This document shows, one piece after another, positions 46,900-57,326 of a DNA stretch of 64,000 nt (position 1 is the stretch's first letter; each line of letters begins with the position of its first letter). Location: the NCBI GenBank assembly GCA_958510875.1, contig OY294067.1:235084361-235148360 (forward strand). The letters are read 5' to 3'. This DNA is from Endomychus coccineus (Eukaryota; Arthropoda; Insecta; Coleoptera; Endomychidae). The notes under the pieces were generated by a model. It made no database searches. It was not told the origin of the DNA and saw nothing but the letters and a program-made list of their open reading frames with translations. Position numbers and translations under genes: made by a program.

Positions 46900-47450
46900 T
46901 TATAGACCAGAGGGAGCTTACCATTAAATCCTTGTTGTCAATTTTTGAGGTATTTTGACGTTTCTATGATGGTAGCTACGTTTATCGGTTTGTATTATTT
47001 CCGTAGCTATGGACGTGATTTTGTTAAATTTATTTCGAACATTTGTAGTTCGCTTAACTTCTTTCGGACTTGTGATTAGCCTTGATTAATGTATACAACA
47101 CAGCCGACATTAGAGCTGTCTTTGCCTTTATAAAATTTTGTCACGAATTTTTCCTTCTGATTTACTAATTGTTGGCTCAATTCTTTATATAATAAGTCGG
47201 TCAGTTCGTTGAGGGCTTGGACGTAGTTAGTCATTAACAGTCTTATATAATTGTTATAATTCCTTTAGGAACCCTAGATATGAGAAAAATTTGAGCAAGC
47301 ATGAAATAACATCTAAATTGCATAAACTGGGTATTTCATACATCTTCGCATATTTTGAAAATGCGTCAATAACAGATGGAAAGTTATGCTTTTAAATTTT
47401 GACAGCATCAGCATGTACAGGATGACTTGGTACTTTTTTAACTGTATTGG
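46900..47450 (-). pseudogene. Gypsy-type integrase core remnant
   Basis: At about 47445-47290 the minus strand reads, through one stop, a segment with VHADAVKI, SVIDAFSKYAKMYEIPS and VISCLLKFFS, which is the integrase core around its first catalytic Asp and the following strand in Gypsy-group LTR elements. Downstream (47240-47080) an open frame KEKFVTKFYKGKDSSNVGCV is unassigned and might belong to the same element. No LTRs seen. Confidence 0.65.
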
Positions 47451-47459
47451 GCACTCATT

Positions 47460-48175
47460 GAAATAAACAACTTTTTCAAATAACTCAAAAATAAGAGAAT
47501 TGCCATCCTGTTATTACTAAAAGCGAGCAGTGCAGTTCCGTCTAAATAATGTGTTCAAAGTTGATACCATTGCTGACTTTTCGTTGCCAAAGCCATTACT
47601 GCCAACAAACAAGTGCGATTCATCACGATAAATTGGTAGCAAACAATCACAGTTCTTGCATTACAATTATTGAACAATAACGAAGGAACCAAAATCCATG
47701 TTCATACAGTTTCTACTACGAGTTCCATACTATGGTGACACTCACTAGTTCAATTCAAGTTAGGAAAAATTTATATTTACAAAAGAAGAGTTAGTCATCA
47801 ATATGTAGTTATAATATATACTATTGGTGTAATAATTCCTTCAATCTCTTTTCGCCTACTCTATCCGAATTATCAATACCTCCTTGAATCATTTGCATCT
47901 CTGTTTACAGTTGTGGGAGTATAGACAGATTGGACGATGATAATAATGTCCGAAGAATGATCACAAGCTACAACCAAATAGAGGATAACATCAACGTGGT
48001 TGTCAGGTATCTAAATATTGAGTGTTTAAAGTAAAATTATTCATAGTTTACTAGGACAAATCCAGTTGTTTTCTTCTGATATGGAAAAACAATCCAATCA
48101 ATCAGTCAATTGATAATTGAATTCTTGTTTTTAATTGAATTGACACTACCCTGAATATTTGAATGGAGCTGTCCG
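47460..48175. other. No gene seen
   Basis: Possibly more decayed LTR-element sequence; no motif is legible. Confidence 0.35.
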
Positions 48176-48179
48176 TTAC

Positions 48180-48885
48180 TTTGTGATATCCGATTTTTAC
48201 AGATAAAAACAAGAAATTCTACTTTGTTAAATATCACTTCATTTAAAAGAATGTTGATTGCAATTTCGAACTTTACAGTTCATTATCAAAACGTACAATG
48301 AGAAAACACTGAAACATCATAGTGTTTATACGAAATTTACAATGATGAGAATCGATTCTAAGAATTAATGGTACACATAGCTACTATAAGGTTGATTGTG
48401 TTGAGATAGATATCGGCAAGGTATTAAACTGTTCTATAGATTCCAATAGATTAACTTTTCTACCCTTCGTAATTGTATGTAAAATATTTAGATTTTCTAT
48501 TGGAGGGAAACGGTGTTGGGTTTCTATGAAGTGGTTTGAATGATTTGAATTACTTTTATTTTATTGAAATAACTCAATCTAACTTCAAACGATCTATCTG
48601 TTTGACCAATTTATAGGGCATTACATTCGTCACAAGTTAACTATAAGCGCCTGACTTCCGAAATTTAATAGATTTAGTTGTTGCATTGAACAATATGTTT
48701 GAAAGCAACATTTAGCTTTTGTTTCTTAAAGATAGTCAAGGTGACACATATTTTTTCTCAGTTTTTTATTGCATGTTGAGTTAAATTTGATTAATAGTTA
48801 ACTTTAAAGATTTTCTCTTGATATAATTAGTGGTATTTAAAAATATATTACGGGAGAAACATGATAAACATAGGTATTCAAAATC
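48180..48885 (-). mobile_element. Penelope-like element 3' part, inverted copy
   Basis: Inverse of about 49600-50030: it shares the AACCACTTCATAGAAACCCA segment (complement at about 48519-48538 versus 49811-49830) and the AATGTTGATTG/CAATCAACATT segment near 48250 and 49960. Frame is broken. Lies head-on to the plus-strand copy that starts directly after it. Confidence 0.75.
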
Positions 48886-48889
48886 AAAT

Positions 48890-50030
48890 TTTACAGCTAT
48901 TTGAACTTTGTATCTCAGAACCTGGAGTTTGATAACAATTTTTACAAACAAAATCAAGGCTTAGCAACGGGTTCTCCATTGAGTTCCTTATTGACTGAAA
49001 TATTTATGTCCAACTTTGCGACAATATTTTTCGAATCATTACAAGCAAATTCATTTTTTGGTACAGATACATAGATGACATTATAGCAGTTTTTACAGGT
49101 AATACAGATGAGCTTACAACTATTCATGAACACCTAAGCCGCATTCACCCCAAAATTAAATTCACACTAGAAACTAAAAATAATTCAGCAATCAATTTTT
49201 TGGAGTTAAAATTAACAAAATAAAATAACAAAATTTCTTTTGACATTAATAGAAAACCTACTTATACAGATGCAACTATACCTGCAGACTCAACACACCC
49301 ACTTACACATAAAATAGCAGCTTTCAAATCTATGATACATACAGCCTTTTCTATACCATTGAAAAACCCAACGCTTTTGACTGAGTTGGATACTATAAGA
49401 AACATTGCGATACACAACGGCTATCCTATAGCGTTAATAAATAATTAATCAACAGAAAATCTTTAAAATTAACTATTAATCTTATTTATGCTAGCGTGCA
49501 ACAAAAAACTGAGAAGAAATATGTTACCTTGACGTACTTTGGGCCAATATCTGATAAAATCTCGAATATCTTCAAGAAACAAGAGTTAATTGTAGCTTCC
49601 AGACCAAGCCAAAAACTTTCAAACATATTTTTTAAATGCAAAAGATTTCGGAATTTAATAAATTTCGGAAGTCAGGAGTTTATAAGTTAACTTGTGAGGA
49701 ACGTAATGCCCTATACAGTGATCAAGCAGATAGATCGTTTGATGTTAGATATAAGGAACATTTTAAGTCATTTCAATTAAATAAAAGTATGTAATTCAAA
49801 TTTTTCAAACCACTTCATAGAAACCCAACACCGTTCTTCTCCACTAGAAAACCTGAATATTTTACATATACCACTTTGTTCACCCTTTAAAGTCCACGTA
49901 ATACAATCCTTAGAATGTAATTATCGACAGTTTAATAGAAAAGTAAAGTTCGAAATTTCAATCAACATTCTTTCAAATAAAGTGATATTTAACGAAGTAA
50001 AATTTCTTGTTTTTATCTGTACCCTGAATA
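48890..50030 (+). pseudogene. Penelope-like element: reverse transcriptase and GIY-YIG end
   Basis: Plus strand: QNQGLATGSPLSSLLTEIFM, a shifted YRYIDDIIAVF (catalytic DD at about 49068-49079), LSRIHPKIKFTLETKNNSAI with NFLELKL, then RKPTYTD, HPLTHKIAAFKSMI, NGYPIALINN: the canonical Penelope RT order. The linker continues past 49500 in another frame, and at about 49668-49795 KSGVYKLTCEERNALYS...QADRSFDVRYKEH gives the GIY-YIG endonuclease start (GVYKLTC, QADRSF, RYKEH). At least three frame changes or stops; N-terminal RT half missing. Confidence 0.88.
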
Positions 50031-50039
50031 TTATTGGCG

Positions 50040-51055
50040 ATATAATCTATGTCAACTAATGAACAGATGATGTGAACCAATTATTATACAATGAGTGGTC
50101 TCAATTCTTATTCTAACTTGAATTGAATTTCGATCTTATCTTCATTTAATTGAATCTTCAACTCATTTTGGATATTTCACTATGTCAAATAAAATACACT
50201 TCTTCACTCAGTACAGGAATTGAAATTAGTGAAGATTAACAGTAGCTGTTGATTAAATTATTTTTAAACTTCTCAAAATTTGACACTTCATGAAATCCTT
50301 ACGTTTATTACCATTTTCACAAAAATAATGTTCGAAACTATACAGCGTGTCCTAGATAAAGATGTCTGTCATGGGGATATTGGAAACGGTAATAGATACA
50401 GTTTTGGTTCAATGCGAAAAAAGTTGTGTAACCATACGGTATAAAATTTCCAATATCATTTTTTTATTCCTAGTAATTTTGGCAAAGCGAATATCTTGAT
50501 TTTTTGTTTTTGGCTAATGTTACCGTCAGAGATAGTGTTTCTATTTCTTGTGGTTGTGTTCATAGCTTTTTCATTGACTTTATTTCAATTTGGGATAGAA
50601 AGACGCGCGCTTCATTATTCGATTTATTTGTTATTGTCATTCAATCTATAACGCTATAAGCGCTTTAGCGATATCTAATAAAACTAGCCTAGAATATAAG
50701 ATCATATATGTGTATATAAATAGTACCAGATAGAACAAAATAATAGAACACTTCTTCGGAGCAAACTTTTATGAGCTTTCTTGTTGTAATGTCAGTTTTG
50801 ATATCCGACGTGTATTTTCGTCCAACCATCATGGACTTTTAATTTTGAAATTCCGCTCTATTTTCTATAATATATAATTTTGAGGTGTTTTTTATTCTGC
50901 ACTCATTGATGTATGATAATGTGTTGGTTCGATCACGTTTTCAGATCAGTTTCAGATTTAAAAAAAAATAGAGTATGAGCCTGCACTAGAGAAAAATTTG
51001 TGAATTTGGGAAACCTTGCGCTTGAGGACATCCAAATTTTGGAGTTGTCATTTTC
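50040..51055. other. No gene seen
   Basis: ACAGCGTGTCCTAGATAAAG at 50342 looks like a transposon end but no partner was found. Confidence 0.4.
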
Positions 51056-51059
51056 TCAA

Positions 51060-52230
51060 TAATTTTTGAAACAAAACGAAATAAACGTTCTTGGCTTCCG
51101 GATGGATTCCTCGTCACAATAGCAGGACTTGGTGCCGACTTTTCGGCAACCATTCAAGGTGGGCTTGAGGCTTGGACTGAAACTGGTTCTTCTGGTTTCT
51201 GTAGTGGTAATTATTGTGGGAAAAACCTTCACACTATAGTTCACTGCCTTTATTCCGGTGGTTAACTCCGTTCTGGCCCCTGACCCTGCCTTTGTTATAC
51301 CAGGATATCAAAAATTATCTTGGTCAAGGGTGGTTGTGGAATCTTCGCACATGATATAACAACGGCAGGGTCAGGCCAGAACGGAGTGAACTATGTAGTG
51401 TGAGGGTTTTTCCCACCATAATTACTGCTACAGAAACCAAAAGAATCAGTTTAAATTCAATCCTAAAGCCTGCCCTGAAGATGCCACCTGTAATGGTTCT
51501 CAAAACGTCGGCATAAAGTCGTGCTATTGTAACACGGAATTCAACTGAAAGTCAAGAATTTTCAAGATCCGCGGAAATCTTCTATTCAACAACAAATATA
51601 GTTAACGAACGATAAATTATATTGAATAGTATAATATAACCTCCCTGAAAGCTATTCTTGACTTCCAGATGAATTCGGAGCTACAGTAGCACACACTGCC
51701 GACGTTCCGTCAACCATAGCGAGTAGCATCTTCAGGAGAGGTTTCTATAGCGATCTTTAATTGATGAAAATCTAACGCTACATATTTCACTGCCTTTGTT
51801 GATTTCGGTGAACTCTGCTCTGGTGCTAGACCCTAGCGGTGTGTGATCATGTGTGAAAAGGAATCTTCAATGATGGGTTTCCAAATGATAATGTTATTGT
51901 CCTGCGTGACAACTTAGAATATTCAGGATATTAACTTCCCTACATTTGGAAACCCATTCCTAAAAAGCCCAAATAATGGCGGGAATAAGTATCAGAGCAG
52001 CACCCATCGGAACAAAGGCAGTGAACTAAGTAGAGGGAAATTTTCAAACATTAAATACCGCTACAAAAACCAGAGAAAACTCATGCTCATTCCAACTTTC
52101 AAGTCTATTCTGAGGAATCAACATATAATTTTTGAAGAAACGTCGACCTCGAATCGTGCTACTGTGACCTACAGTTCCTCTCGAAGCTGAGGATCCTCAA
52201 TATTAGCTTTCTGTGGTAGTCTACTATTCA
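51060..52230. repeat. Two adjacent foldbacks of a Penelope-type repeat family
   Basis: First pair: 51080-51295 versus 51345-51590 (CCTGACCCTGCC / GGCAGGGTCAGGCC around the centre). Second pair: 51650-51880 versus 51940-52225. All four arms contain CTGA(A/G)GA...(G)AAACGTC or its complement and match 19290-19625. In the hinge of the first pair sits a lone 45-bp end (51299-51345) identical in type to the Tc1/mariner element at 31269-32163. Confidence 0.75.
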
Positions 52231-52552
52231 TTACAATCTAATTAACTGTTTTTTTTGTTTCAAAAATTATTATTGTTAAAACCTCAACTCCATCTTTCGA
52301 TTTTCTATAAGCATTGGGCAGCCCAATTTCACAAACTTTTCGATAATATAGGCCCGTACTTGCTAATACTTTATCTATCCCCATGATAGACATCCTTATC
52401 TTGGACACACTATATAATACACAGTCTGTTCCGTCTAAAATGCACAATAGAAGTATTTTGAGTTTTAATGATGATACCAAATTAAAAATTTGTACACAGT
52501 CATATTCGATAATTTCCTGTACAATGAAAATATCTTGAAGATAGCCGCAAAA

Positions 52553-54864
52553 GCCGGAAAGCTATATTTTTTTACGAGTTTTTAGATTCCTCGTGGTTTT
52601 TTGAGGTGACCTTCATCGGCATTTTATATACCTACTAAGTCTACTCATTTTCGAAATATTCAGATTTTTTTGAAAATGTTCAACTTCGCATCTTCCTCTT
52701 TGGAAACACTGTTATTTTTGATTATTAGGAAATCGTTTTCGAGCATCAGAAAGAAAATAGATGGATCTTCATTTTGATGTAATTATTATTGTGGACAAAC
52801 AATTCAAAATTTCCCAAATTAGGGGTTATGTTTCGGGAAGTTGAGGTACGTATAGCTCATTTTTTCCAAATGGAATGTCAATATCTTTTAGTAATAGGAG
52901 GAGAATTAAATTCCGTATCGATCTGTATGGAAGTTCCCTACACCTATATTTAATAGTTTCCAAGTTATGATGACTTTGTTCACATGGAGGGAAACTCATT
53001 ATATCTATAGGTAATCTATCCATTATTACTCACATCGCGGCTTAAAATTCTGACAATTTAGAGTAAACGTGCAACTTCGTTTGAAACATTAACAAATGAA
53101 AAGGAAATATTGATAATAAGACCTATACTTATTCCGAAAACTCAGATCTGCTATCTGCTTTCATTCTTTAAGTTTATGATAAGTGCGTCAATATTTACTT
53201 ATCACGTTTCCAAATTTTTTTTTTAATTTTTCCATTTACATACCGAATGCATTTTTCCCCGAATCTTGATCAGCAACTATGTGGTATCTTTAGATGATGC
53301 AACATAATGTTTGATTTCTGCCTAAAGGACCTCAATTCGATTTAGCTCCCCATTTCATCAACAATATATTTATTATTCCGCTCTTTATGTCTCCTGACCA
53401 TATCGAGCAATTGAACTCTCAAAACGGAATGTTTTCAGGAAATAGCCAAATCTGAATGTCTGCCTTTTTTTCTAATCTGGAGTAGTAAGAAGCAATATCC
53501 CAAACAATTACGGCATTTGCATTCAATTTTGGTGAATGAGAATCAATTTTCGTATGATTGACCAGCCATTTCTCCGTGTTAATACCCACTTGTGGCAAAT
53601 GATAACCTTCCTCTCCTTCCTAAAATTCAAAATTGACCATGCATAGTTTATATTAGGATACTTACCATGATTTTTCAACTTCGTTGACAAATCACTCAAA
53701 AATGCTTGCCTTTAAAATATTGTCGCCTGATCTGCGTATTTTCCAGTATTTATTACTTAACTGTTTCCAAATAATTTCTTCCCCACAGAATGATCTCCTC
53801 TTTGTCCAATAGCATGATATTTCTTCCGTGACGTTGACATTTAATATTTTGAATTTACAAAATGTGGTTCTCTTGAAATTTGGAAATTGTCTTCATTTCT
53901 ATCTGTAAAGCTCCATCTAAGCTTGAAAATTCTTTGCTGAAAAAAAAAGACGGATTTTTCTTCGGATTGCGTTTCTTTCAAAACAGTATATGGCATTGCA
54001 ACTTTTATCACGATTCTGTTTGTTTTTGTAACTGAGAACATGTATTTTTATTTTCATGAATTATATTATAAACGGCAGCACATCTTACTCTCTTTTATTG
54101 GCAACAGTAATAACTACGTTAATAACAACGACGCATTTCACATATTCATATTGAACTGAACTGAGCGAATTAAATTAATGTCAATGTACCCTTAACGCAA
54201 TTCTGCTGAAGGGTGGAAACTGCAAGTTTTGCCACCAATGAGATTCAATGGTCGTGCTGACCAGCCGTTAGCCATTATTTTCATGAGCTCTATCTTGAAC
54301 TTGTACAGACAATAGATTTGAGTAGCTTTGATTATCCATATTTTGTAACTTCTTGTCAAACCACACACAAGAAGTTTGGAAATCATGACGTTCTTTATTT
54401 CTATGCCAATCTATGGGAGAATGATGTTCGCTCAATGTCAACAAAAAATCATCATAACTTGAAAAGTATCAAACACAGGTATAGGAAACATTGATACAGA
54501 TCGATACTGAATGTAATTCTCCTTCATTTTTTAGTAAAGAAAATATTTGTCATTCTATTTGGGAAAATGGGTACCTACCTGGACTTTCCCAAACGTTTCG
54601 CCATATTTGAGAGATTTTAAATTGTTTTTCTTCAATAATATATGCATCAAAAAAGAGATTCATCTTTTATCTTCCTGATATGCTCGAAAACGATTTTGAG
54701 ACACTTAGAAATAACAGAGATTGATTTTCAAAGAGCTAGGGGCAAACTTAAAAATTCACAAAAAGCCTGAATATTTCGAAAAATATAGAATATAGAATAT
54801 CACATCAAAAAACCATGAGGAATCTAAAAACGCAATAAGAAATATATCTTTCGGTTCAAAATAA
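52553..54864. mobile_element. Large inverted-repeat element, unclassified
   Basis: Arms of about 450 bp: 52553-53025 and about 54400-54864 (for example TTTTTAGATTCCTCGTGG near 52577 against CCATGAGGAATCTAAAAAC near 54812). The 1.4-kb loop holds two minus-strand frames of 66 and 64 codons (54041-53841, 54386-54192) that I cannot assign, plus a candidate donor GTAAGTAT (minus strand, near 53660). Flanking duplication not identified. Confidence 0.65.
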
Positions 54865-55505
54865 CTAAGTCGATGTTCAATTCCGGCATAACAGGATTAT
54901 TCAGATTGAAATCATTAGAAATCATTTTGCTTTCATTTCATCAAATTTGGTTCGACTTTGTAAATCTATATCATTAAGGAAAGGTTTTTAATAATAATAA
55001 GAAATAAGATTACACTTTAAACTTTGATGTATTAACTTGGCAAGTTACGATGTTGCCGCGCAATCAAAACGTGTCAAGTTAATTATATTTTTTTGTCTTA
55101 TCCAATATCTCATACCGCCAATGCGGCTTAAATGGGATAACAAATATGTTAAAAATATTACATAACTATGTATGAAATTAGATTAAAGACAACAAATTTG
55201 TATTAAGGGGCAAAAAAATTAATTTATTTATTCATTTTATTTATTTATAATACATAATTTAAAGTGTAATCTTGTTTTTAATTATTCTAAAAACCTTTCC
55301 TCAATGGTATTAACTTTTTACCATGTGGTATAAGCGGTCCCCAAACCAATGTAATCATATTAATATATTATTATTCGCTCGAAAAATCAGTCGAAACCAA
55401 GAACATGTTTGTATAAGTTTCTATGAAGAAGCTTCGCATTTATTTTGTTTTCGCGCACTAAGCTAATAGACTACGGTCATATTTTGATTTATTATTCATT
55501 GTTAG
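54865..55505. other. Intron sequence, no gene seen
   Basis: AT-rich; ends in TTATTCATTGTTAG, the acceptor of the next exon. Confidence 0.5.
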
Positions 55506-55584
55506 GGTGAGGCCATTGAATACTAAAGAAACTAGGGGTGCCGATCTTACTGTTGTTCAGTTCCCAGGAAATGGGCAAGTAATG
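55506..55584 (+). CDS. Host gene exon 2 (26 codons), in phase with 24645-24956
   Basis: Bounded by acceptor AG at 55504-55505 and a consensus donor GTAAGT at 55585. The first base completes the split GAG codon of the exon ending at 24956; the remaining 78 bases are 26 open codons: VRPLNTKETRGADLTVVQFP then GNGQVM. The VRPLN..E...(G)A...V.FP.N pattern faintly recalls the start of a kinesin motor domain (RPLN..E), but the preceding exon does not supply the hydrophobic strand expected before it, so I do not assign a function. Further exons must lie outside this stretch or beyond the window. Confidence 0.6.
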
Positions 55585-55589
55585 GTAAG

Positions 55590-56155
55590 TTCTCCTCCAA
55601 ACTTATTCGCAAAGTCATTGAATAATAATAATCACCCTCCGCATTATCTCTGATTTGGTTCCAGTTGTTCATCATTTGTGAGTAATCATGAAATAATTTC
55701 AAGAATGAAAAACGTTACAATAATTTCGTTATTCCCTGTTTCTGAATTGCCATATTCTGGAATAAAAAATAATTCTCTGTTATATATAAATATGTGAATT
55801 TATTCTATGAGGCGCCTTTTGTATTATAATTACTACTTATTTATATTTTAAACATTTCTAAATATATTTGTTCAAATAAAAAAGTAAACTTCTCAATATA
55901 AATTTATATTGAATAAATTTGTTGTTGTAAAATATAAATATATAGATGCGTGAGAAATATGTATAAGTCTTTAGCTTCGTATATCAGCCAGTATGGTGGC
56001 TCTTTACCTGGAATTAACACCGATTGATAGCACATGATCAGGATGTACACAATACTGTTTTATATTATGAATGATTTTGACATTTAGCATGTTCGATAAT
56101 TCAACAACATCTATTGTATTCAATTAATAATGATTCTTGACCCAGGTATGAATTA
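55590..56155. other. Intron-like AT-rich sequence
   Basis: No motif on either strand. Confidence 0.5.
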
Positions 56156-56159
56156 GGAA

Positions 56160-56515
56160 ATTGGAAAATAGGTCACATTAACCCATACGTTCACGCCACT
56201 AAAGCGCGGGATTCCTTAAACTAATTGCACTAAGCCCTTAGCGTCTTTTTACATTAATTTCAATCAAACATGTAACGTGGCAACAACGTACGAAACACGA
56301 ATGATTCAGTTTGTTACATTTTTGATTGAAATTAATGCTATAAAGCCTCAGTGCTTAGTGCAATTAGTTTAAGGAATTCCACGCTTCAGTGATGAGAATT
56401 AGTTTTCAAACGTCTTCTGATGATGGTCATGAGACCGAAACGAACGTAAAAAGAAAATAGTAAACATATGTGTTGATGTGATCTATTTTCCGAGAATTTA
56501 CATATAATCGATTGT
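56160..56515 (+). repeat. Inverted-end repeat family, copy 3 (short)
   Basis: Ends GGAAAATAGGTCACATTAAC and its complement near 56485-56505. At 56417-56441: CTGATGA, T, stem GGTC/GACC with ATGA loop, GAAAC. The middle carries a separate inverted pair (ACTAATTGCACTAAG at 56219 versus its complement at 56357). Body differs from copies 1 and 2. Confidence 0.7.
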
Positions 56516-56864
56516 ATTCTGTTTGTTCTTATTTTTCTTACCGTCTGGTGCCGTGTTTCTTTGGATTTTTTAATTGAATTGCTGGTTTCACGAAACAGAA
56601 AAAATGTCAACATTTCTGAATGTATATTACTTCAGCTCTTATCTGAACAGAAAATACTCAAAAATATATAATATCAAATCGTACTTGTGGTAGATAATTT
56701 TGTGTTTGTGTTTGTTCAATTGAATTACATGAACAATATTTCCAGTTAATAACAATGGCTATGCAAACTACATGTTCCCTACAAATTGTGTTTTGTAGTG
56801 CCTAAAAATTGTGTTCAATATTGTAGGTATAGTGAATGGTAAGGGATCAAATTTTATAACTTAT

Positions 56865-57014
56865 CTAGTTATCAATCTTAGGAATACCATCTACTGCAGC
56901 AAGTAGTTCTTCAACTTTTAGAAGAAGCAGAGTATTTTTAATTTCATAACGTTCTTCGATGAATTGTTTAATTTGTTCAACTCTAGCAGTAGTGTATACT
57001 CCTGGCTCGAAGAA
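56865..57014 (-). CDS. Putative last exon of a minus-strand host gene
   Basis: On the minus strand a pyrimidine-rich acceptor (TTTAATTTTTCTCGTATAG) is followed at 57014 by 49 open codons and a TAG (56867-56865). The translation is compositionally protein-like: FFEPGVYTTARVEQIKQFIE, ERYEIKNTLLLLKVEELLAA, VDGIPKIDN, with a probable amphipathic helix. I do not recognise the protein; PGVYT resembles the C-terminal region of S1 proteases but nothing else supports that. A split mariner lies directly upstream in the presumed intron. Could also be a transposon-borne fragment. Confidence 0.45.
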   Translation of the reverse strand, partial: FFEPGVYTTARVEQIKQFIEERYEIKNTLLLLKVEELLAAVDGIPKIDN

Positions 57015-57326
57015 CTATACGAGAAAAATTAAACAAGAAATGATTTAATTGGTCAAAACTTATTTTATTTCTCAATACAATCTCCTTGCAATCCTATACG
57101 CTTCGTCCTACGTTTTTCTAATTTTTTATACCTTCCAAATAATACGATTTTGGCAATCCTACAAAACAGGCGTTTGCTTTAGCGATAACCTCATCGTTAG
57201 AGTCAAATCTCTTTCCGCCGAGCCATTTTTTCAAGTTTGGAAATAGATAAAAATCACTATCTGGATATCTGGAGAATATGGTGGATGACGAACCAATTCG
57301 TAGCGCAATTCATGCAATTTTTCTGA

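Noticed and set aside
55506..55584. Kinesin motor exon
   Set aside because: The RPLN..E pattern is suggestive, but the in-phase upstream exon lacks the expected preceding strand; too little to assign.
56865..57014. Serine protease C-terminus
   Set aside because: Only a PGVYT pentapeptide supports it; the following residues do not match.
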